From: Hysterangium stoloniferum | Lineage: Eukaryota; Basidiomycota; Agaricomycetes; Hysterangiales; Hysterangiaceae | Length of the DNA: 64,000 nucleotides | Assembly: GCA_015178975.1 (NCBI GenBank) | Contig: WHVD01000216.1 | Span: forward strand, 52,298-116,297 | Direction of reading: 5' to 3' | In this document: positions 59,048 to 64,000 of the stretch, piece by piece | How the letters are laid out: every line of letters begins with the position of its first letter | How positions within the stretch are numbered: position 1 is the first letter of the stretch | Translations under genes and position numbers: made by a program | The notes under the pieces: generated by a model | What the model was told of the DNA's origin: nothing | Databases searched by the model: none | What the model saw: the letters and a program-made list of their open reading frames with translations, nothing else

Positions 59048-59258
59048 GCGTACTGGCCCAGAATTCATTATCCTAGCCCTCCATTTTCCGTGGATGTATA
59101 TTACTATCAAATTAGACAAGCGCGTTGCAATAGCTTGAATTTTTTGTCATTCGAGATATGGTGTATGACTAAGTTTCAAACTGGAAGGCTGGTTAGACAT
59201 TTTTTAAGCAGTACCCAGGAGTGACACAGTTCCTCGTAGATTACAGTTAGATAATTGT

Positions 59259-60218
59259 TAACAAATAAGTTAGAATGAAACATTGGGGAGCTATCATTAT
59301 TGAATACGCTGTCACACACAAAAGGAGTCATCTGCATTGACAATCCCCGTATATACGGTGAGCTGAATGTGAAACCACATGCACACTCAACCGTTTGGAT
59401 CAAAATATTCATTGCAATCATACAGAAAGTTTTCATTCGCCCCACATATCACTGGGTTAAAAACTCTTATTGGTAGAAATAGATATCGGCTGTTCTCCGA
59501 CACCGATTGTGGCCTTTCAAGTCCTACAAACAGATCAGGACAAGGCTGAAGAGTACGTGTTATTATGTGGAACTATTTTAAAAAGGATGTTCAGTGACGC
59601 AGCTACCCAGGCAATTAAAGGGGCTCCGTGAACGAAGACTGAACTGCATTGAACTGGTGAGGATCATGTCTAATTTCCAAAGCATTGATTACACTCATTC
59701 GCAATCTTTCGTTCGAAATGCTACAAGAGGATTGACCTTCTCACTATTCCCGACATACTTGTAGAACGGTGACTATACGATAAACTTAGTCTCTTATAAT
59801 GGGTGTATAATATCATGCTATCTATGGTTTATATATCTGAGGTGGAACAGTTTAAGAGTGGAACAAAGGAAAACAGGACATATGTCTATCACCCGCGTTT
59901 GCCCCGATACACGGAAACACGGCCCTGTCTCGATTCGCTGGCTGTGTTATTTTCAAACGCATCGTTAGATTAACACTCGTTTTGATAACTTATCTATTGG
60001 CCACAGTTGGTCCATATCGCCAAGGTTGCCAATCCTCGTGTCAAGTAGCCGGGCGTCTTTACTACTTGACTTGCTTCTCAAAAACGCAAGCGCTATCCTG
60101 TGTACCAGTGTGTCGTTCGCCCTCGCATTTCGAAAACTTGGACTTTGTCCATAGTAAAATCCAACCTCGTGTTTGAATATATATATCTACTATTTAACAC
60201 TGAACAGGCACTACGATA
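59259..60218. other. Intergenic region after unit C
   Basis: About 1 kb with no recognised gene; an 89-codon minus-strand frame at 59176-59445 matches nothing. A short AT run lies at 60177-60188. Confidence 0.4.
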
Positions 60219-61685
60219 ATGTTAGCGTATCTCCTTCGTTTCAGCTACCAGTTCACCGTTTATCTACGCGACTACATCATGAGCAACGAAAATGGCAAAT
60301 TCCTGTTTCACAGGGAGAATGGCACCTTCGTTGATACTCGGAAGGCGACTAAGATTTCAATTATAGATGCCTCTAGCTGCGTCTCGATGGACAAGAACCC
60401 TGACAGGATTACAGTAGAGCGCGTCGAGTTTAACAAGATGGGGTTGAATTTCTGGGGATTGCGAACAATGTCGCACGTGATGGACAGGTAACCGGCTATG
60501 GTATTACTGGTGATAAGTATATAATCTAGCCATTTGTACTATGTTCCTTATATGTTTGCAACGAGTCAACGAGTTCTTATGTACCCAACTCAAGTCAAGC
60601 GTACCCGAAACCTCGAAAGCTAACAGACGGTGCGCTATCCGGAGCACCAATTCCTTTTATTCCATCTCGTTGAACAAACCGAAAGCCCCCAGTAAACTCC
60701 TAGAAAATTTTATGTCGTGGTGGAACGACTTAGAAGGAGAAGAACGAGGAACATCCTACCCCCAATTTCGCTCTTAGTGACTTTTCTCCGGAAAGTGCTA
60801 CCCCGACCTAGGATCCACGAAAACGAGCAGAAAGCCACCGCCTCGTTCTTTGACCGATATATCCGTCGACATTTCCATCGCGTCGTCTTCCCAGGACGCC
60901 TCAGACGAGCTCCAATTTTCTCCTGATGGTACCACTGCTTTCCTTGAGCCATGGCGGGAGTTTGACACCCTGGAACCATTGGATCTGAGGGGCATTAGAG
61001 AGCCATTCCCTCTATCAAAGCTCGTTACTTTGGTCAAAGCCGTCTGCCTTCTACGCCATAATACCGAACCAATGGTGTTGGTTCGCCGCATTCAATCGCA
61101 CACATATATCAGAGCTGTTGTCAAACCTTCGAAGAGGAAATTGGGTACTTGTCAACTTCCTATTTTGCCTTATCGCCAAACGATCCCCATGGGTACACAA
61201 GGCCGCAAGCCTGAGGACGTGTTACAACCATTCGAAAAAGCGTGGGTGGTGGAAACGCGAGAATTCGGAAATATAGGGAGAATCTTTAGAGGTGTTGAGT
61301 ATTGGGAAATGGTCTCGAGTAATAAAGTACTCATCTCATCATGTATTCAGGAAGCAATAAAGAATCCGAAGATAGAAGGAAGGAGAACGAGAGGCTCAAG
61401 GAGGAGAACAAGAGGCTCGAGGAGGTACATATTATGATACATTGTTGGATAATCGATGATTTATCCGAGCAGATGGTCGAGAATGGAAGGAAGAGGCTCG
61501 AAGAGTTACGGATTGTGATACATTGTTGGATAATCGATGACTTACCCCAGCAGATAGCCGAGAATGAAAGGAAGGAGAAGAAGAGGATTGAAGAGGAATG
61601 TATCGCATTTAAAAGGGCTTACGAAGAGGAAAGGAATAAGAACAAGAGTCTTCGAGGATATTCCAGTGGATGCTTTTATACGTAG
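60219..61685 (+). CDS. Hypothetical gene with coiled-coil repeat, structure unresolved
   Basis: Several plus-strand frames in order look like exons of one gene but match no family I know. 60219-60491 (possible start MSNENGKFLFHREN at 60279) ends before a GTAACC donor. 60541-60777 follows. 60850-61437 contains ELQFSPDGTTAFLEPWREFD and a globular-looking stretch. 61341-61685 is strongly charged (KENERLKEENKRLEE) and predicted coiled coil. In the last part two copies of HCWIIDDL.(E/Q)Q...EN lie about 81 bp apart (61408-61488, 61489-61570). I could not join the frames with confident introns, so start, end and exon limits are provisional. It could also be a decayed gene. Confidence 0.35.
61408..61570 (+). 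repeat. 81-bp tandem duplication in the hypothetical gene
   Basis: aggctcga.ga..tac..att.tgatacattgttggataatcgatga occurs twice in tandem, keeping frame. The two units differ at several positions. Confidence 0.75.
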
Positions 61686-64000
61686 GCTGTCACCGACTAG
61701 AACTCTCATGCTCATTTTGATTTCACCATGGTCGCTTGCCTTTGTCTTCATGCTCCCGATGCTGTTTTCGCTTTCACAAGCTCAGTTCTTCACCCTTGTC
61801 TAATTGGTACGCTGGCCTTGACTTAGTACGTACGTTGTACTTCGGATCTGGTACTGTGAATCTATATCCATCAATGAAAGGTGTGACAGGGTTGATCTCA
61901 ATCGTTTGCAAAATGGAGCAGCAGATTTCCAACGTAAGTAAATCATCCATGTAAGTTGTTTCTCTTCAAGTTTATTTTAGTCTCAAAATGCCTTTAGATG
62001 AGGTCAAAGACTTTTAGGTCTTTTAATATGTTTCCAAAGCTTCTTGAATGATTGTAAGTAATTTTCATTGGTTTTTTTATATGTTTCTAAACGATTTTTA
62101 ACAGTTTTTAATGCTTTTAAATAACCTTACATTAATTAAACTTGTTGATGCAGAGTAAAGCTGGGGGTGTGGGAGAGTGTGGGGCTTGCCACGGGTTCAA
62201 CCCTCGTCTTCATCCAAGTCATAGGCGATTTCATGAAACAGGTGCTTACATAAGTGTATCCCAAGTGTATTCATTAAGTAGAACAACTGTGATTTAACAG
62301 GATTCAATTGGAATTCATCAACAGTCATAGTCACAAGTCAAGAACTTGGTTCCCCTTGTTTCTCCTATCGGCCCATCGTCTCGTAGACATACGTGAACCA
62401 GCTTGCAGCGATCTCCAAGTGCATCTAAAGGCAATAGAGTTACTCGTGGCAAGGAAATTGTTCTAGATTATAGTACTAACTTCTGCTTCCCTTAGCCTTA
62501 GCAACTGATTCTCACGAGAGAAATTGGATGACTCTCCGTAGCCCTAGAATTCTAAATTCTTAGTTCTAAAGTGAAACTGCCGGTATGCGGATGGCTAAGC
62601 GACGACAGGGAAGCTGTCACGTCACCTTTCGAAGGTGGGTGATTCGTCCTGAACGAAAAATTATGAACGAGGGTCAGGACCCTTGTTCATAATTTTGTGA
62701 GTACCGAATTCAATATGTCATATATGGCCCTTTATGTATCCGATCTGCAGCTGCGACTCCTGCTTTGTTCATTGCTATACCCTTTTTGTCTGGAAAGTCC
62801 TTTAAGGTTTACTGGTGAGAAAAAACATTATTTAACGTTCAGTGAAATGCGTCAAACAATTTACACAAATAAATACAAAGGTGACAAACATATAGGGACT
62901 GTAGATTGAAATACAAGTCAAGCTTTCAACGGGGGGTAACGTCTCTACTTTGCTATTCATTTCGAATGTCTTACAGACAGCACCTTTGAACCATGTCCTG
63001 CATATGAACACTGAATGTAGAGAAGGTAAATATGGCGGTGTGACATGAGGGGTGGCATTAGAAGGTCACAACAGACTATGACGGTCTGGTCATATAGTTT
63101 TAGCGGCGGGTTCTGGACCCTGTCGCCTGTCACAGCTGTCAGTTTGAATTAGAAACTTAGACTTTTAGTGCTACAGAGAAGTCATACATTGATGTGACGG
63201 AAGTGCAGATAGAATTGTTCGAAGCACGATGGATTATCGAAATATGACATTCATTTCAAAGGCACGAGAAGTATAGCTTGCGCGTGGCCGCGTATCCTTT
63301 GTGTACTCGACGATGTGGGGGTTCTGCCTGAATGCGGTTTCACGAGTGAATAGCTCTCCTGCCGTGGGTATTGCTGGAATGGGTACACTGCTAGGGAAAA
63401 GAGAACAGCCAGCTTATGTGTTTATGAGAGAAGGAAAGCCAGCTCTAATCCTTCAATAATGGATCCAGTATGGCCAAGCTCTTCTCTGGATCGGAGTGGA
63501 TCATACTCGCCTATAATGGAATACTTGAACGGCACGTGCTTTACATACGCTAGAAGTCGATAGGCTGAAGCTTGCTGTTTTTAATCATTTAAAGCTTATA
63601 TAGTCAAACCTTCTGATTTGATAATATAATCTCTGAGAAAATATAAGTCAGCGTGCATATCATCGGCTATTCGTATCTTGCAAGTACCAGCTCATTTACC
63701 CATTGAACTCGTCCACCTCTCCACCCCACCAAATGAATAATATATCGATGAACTGCAACAATTGTCCCCTTCGTCCCCCGTCCAGAGAGAGAGACGTGAA
63801 TATCAAATAGAACCATCCACTATTGACACCACTCCTTGCCCTTCTGATGCCGACATTGAGATGTAGGATGATAACAATGACCTGCTGTTGTTCACATTTA
63901 TTTATGACCGTTTTGTTTGCAGGCTGTCTGCTATTGAATACCTCCGAGATTTTTTCAAACCCAATTCCAATTGGGGTTTTGATTCAACTCAGGTTCCAGC
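61686..64000. other. 2.3-kb region without a supported gene
   Basis: Holds a T-rich tract (61970-62140), a hairpin at 62657-62696 and short frames. Near the right edge, one frame around 63810-64000 (ending DDNNDLLLFTFIYDRFVCRL, after a stop) looks weakly coding and may be the start of something beyond the window; I cannot identify it. Confidence 0.4.
62657..62696. repeat. 40-bp hairpin
   Basis: Arms aaaattatgaacgagggtc and gacccttgttcataatttt pair with one G-T type mismatch around a two-base loop. Could be a foldback scar or transcript hairpin. Confidence 0.65.

Larger units (their letters stand above)
57015..59258. repeat. Segmental duplication unit C
   Basis: Aligns with A from about 39875 to 42285 and shares its last 40 bp only with B (acacagttcctcgtagattacag). 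It begins inside the H2A pseudogene and has a C-specific insert at about 57282-57489. Confidence 0.85.

Noticed and set aside
62190..62215. Possible tRNA (B-box-like gggttcaaccctcg)
   Set aside because: No matching A box, acceptor stem or anticodon arm could be folded around it.
63810..64000. Possible transposase start at the window edge
   Set aside because: One weakly coding frame with an internal stop and cut by the window end; not enough sequence to name it.

Overview
The window looks like nuclear DNA of a basidiomycete fungus, probably an agaricomycete. Protein genes are split by many 48-65 nt introns. The recognisable proteins are eukaryotic and fungal: Rad54, the NatB subunit Naa25, Imp4, a Pac3-like proteasome chaperone, a microsomal P450 and a GPI-type Ser/Thr-rich surface protein. 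Copia-type retroelements and gene-fragment duplications fill much of the rest. I found no rRNA, convincing tRNA, or CRISPR array. Exon models were built by hand from splice signals, protein-family expectation and reading-frame closure.

Left part (1-28 kb): metabolism plus housekeeping. A 12-exon cytochrome P450 (3-2183, minus) and a 9-exon SDR (4024-5306, plus) come first. A surface protein (minus) and a Pac3-like chaperone (plus) then share a 225-bp divergent promoter, followed by Imp4 (minus). Three paralogous Baeyer-Villiger-type flavin monooxygenases follow. BVMO1 and BVMO2 are a tandem minus-strand pair and BVMO3 is on the plus strand. Their first seven exons have identical lengths, including a 10-nt microexon. 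Spacers between them hold a dead copia gag fragment and a 488-bp poly(A) retroposon with a 13-bp target-site duplication. A LisH-CTLH-CRA protein ends this block. P450, SDR and BVMOs could serve one oxidative pathway, but no backbone synthase was seen and housekeeping genes interrupt the group.

Middle (28-37 kb): NAA25 and RAD54, both minus strand and many-exon.

Right part (37-59 kb): repeat-rich. A 4.7-kb unit (A, 37581-42285) carries a dead GH5 endoglycoceramidase-like gene, a dead histone H2A and an intact F-box-like gene. Rearranged copies B (53330-57012) and C (57015-59258) lie 11-16 kb away. Between them are a seven-helix-type membrane protein, hairpin and SINE-like repeats, a complete Ty1/copia element (46825-52010, identical 5-bp target duplication, 395-bp LTRs), and an 829-bp inverted-repeat element that ends exactly where unit B begins. 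The copia gag-pol frame is broken only by four TGA codons, each where arginine is expected. Four of the five LTR differences fall at CpG sites, which points to decay by cytosine methylation and deamination.

End (59-64 kb): one weak multi-exon hypothetical gene with a coiled-coil repeat, a hairpin, and otherwise unassigned sequence.
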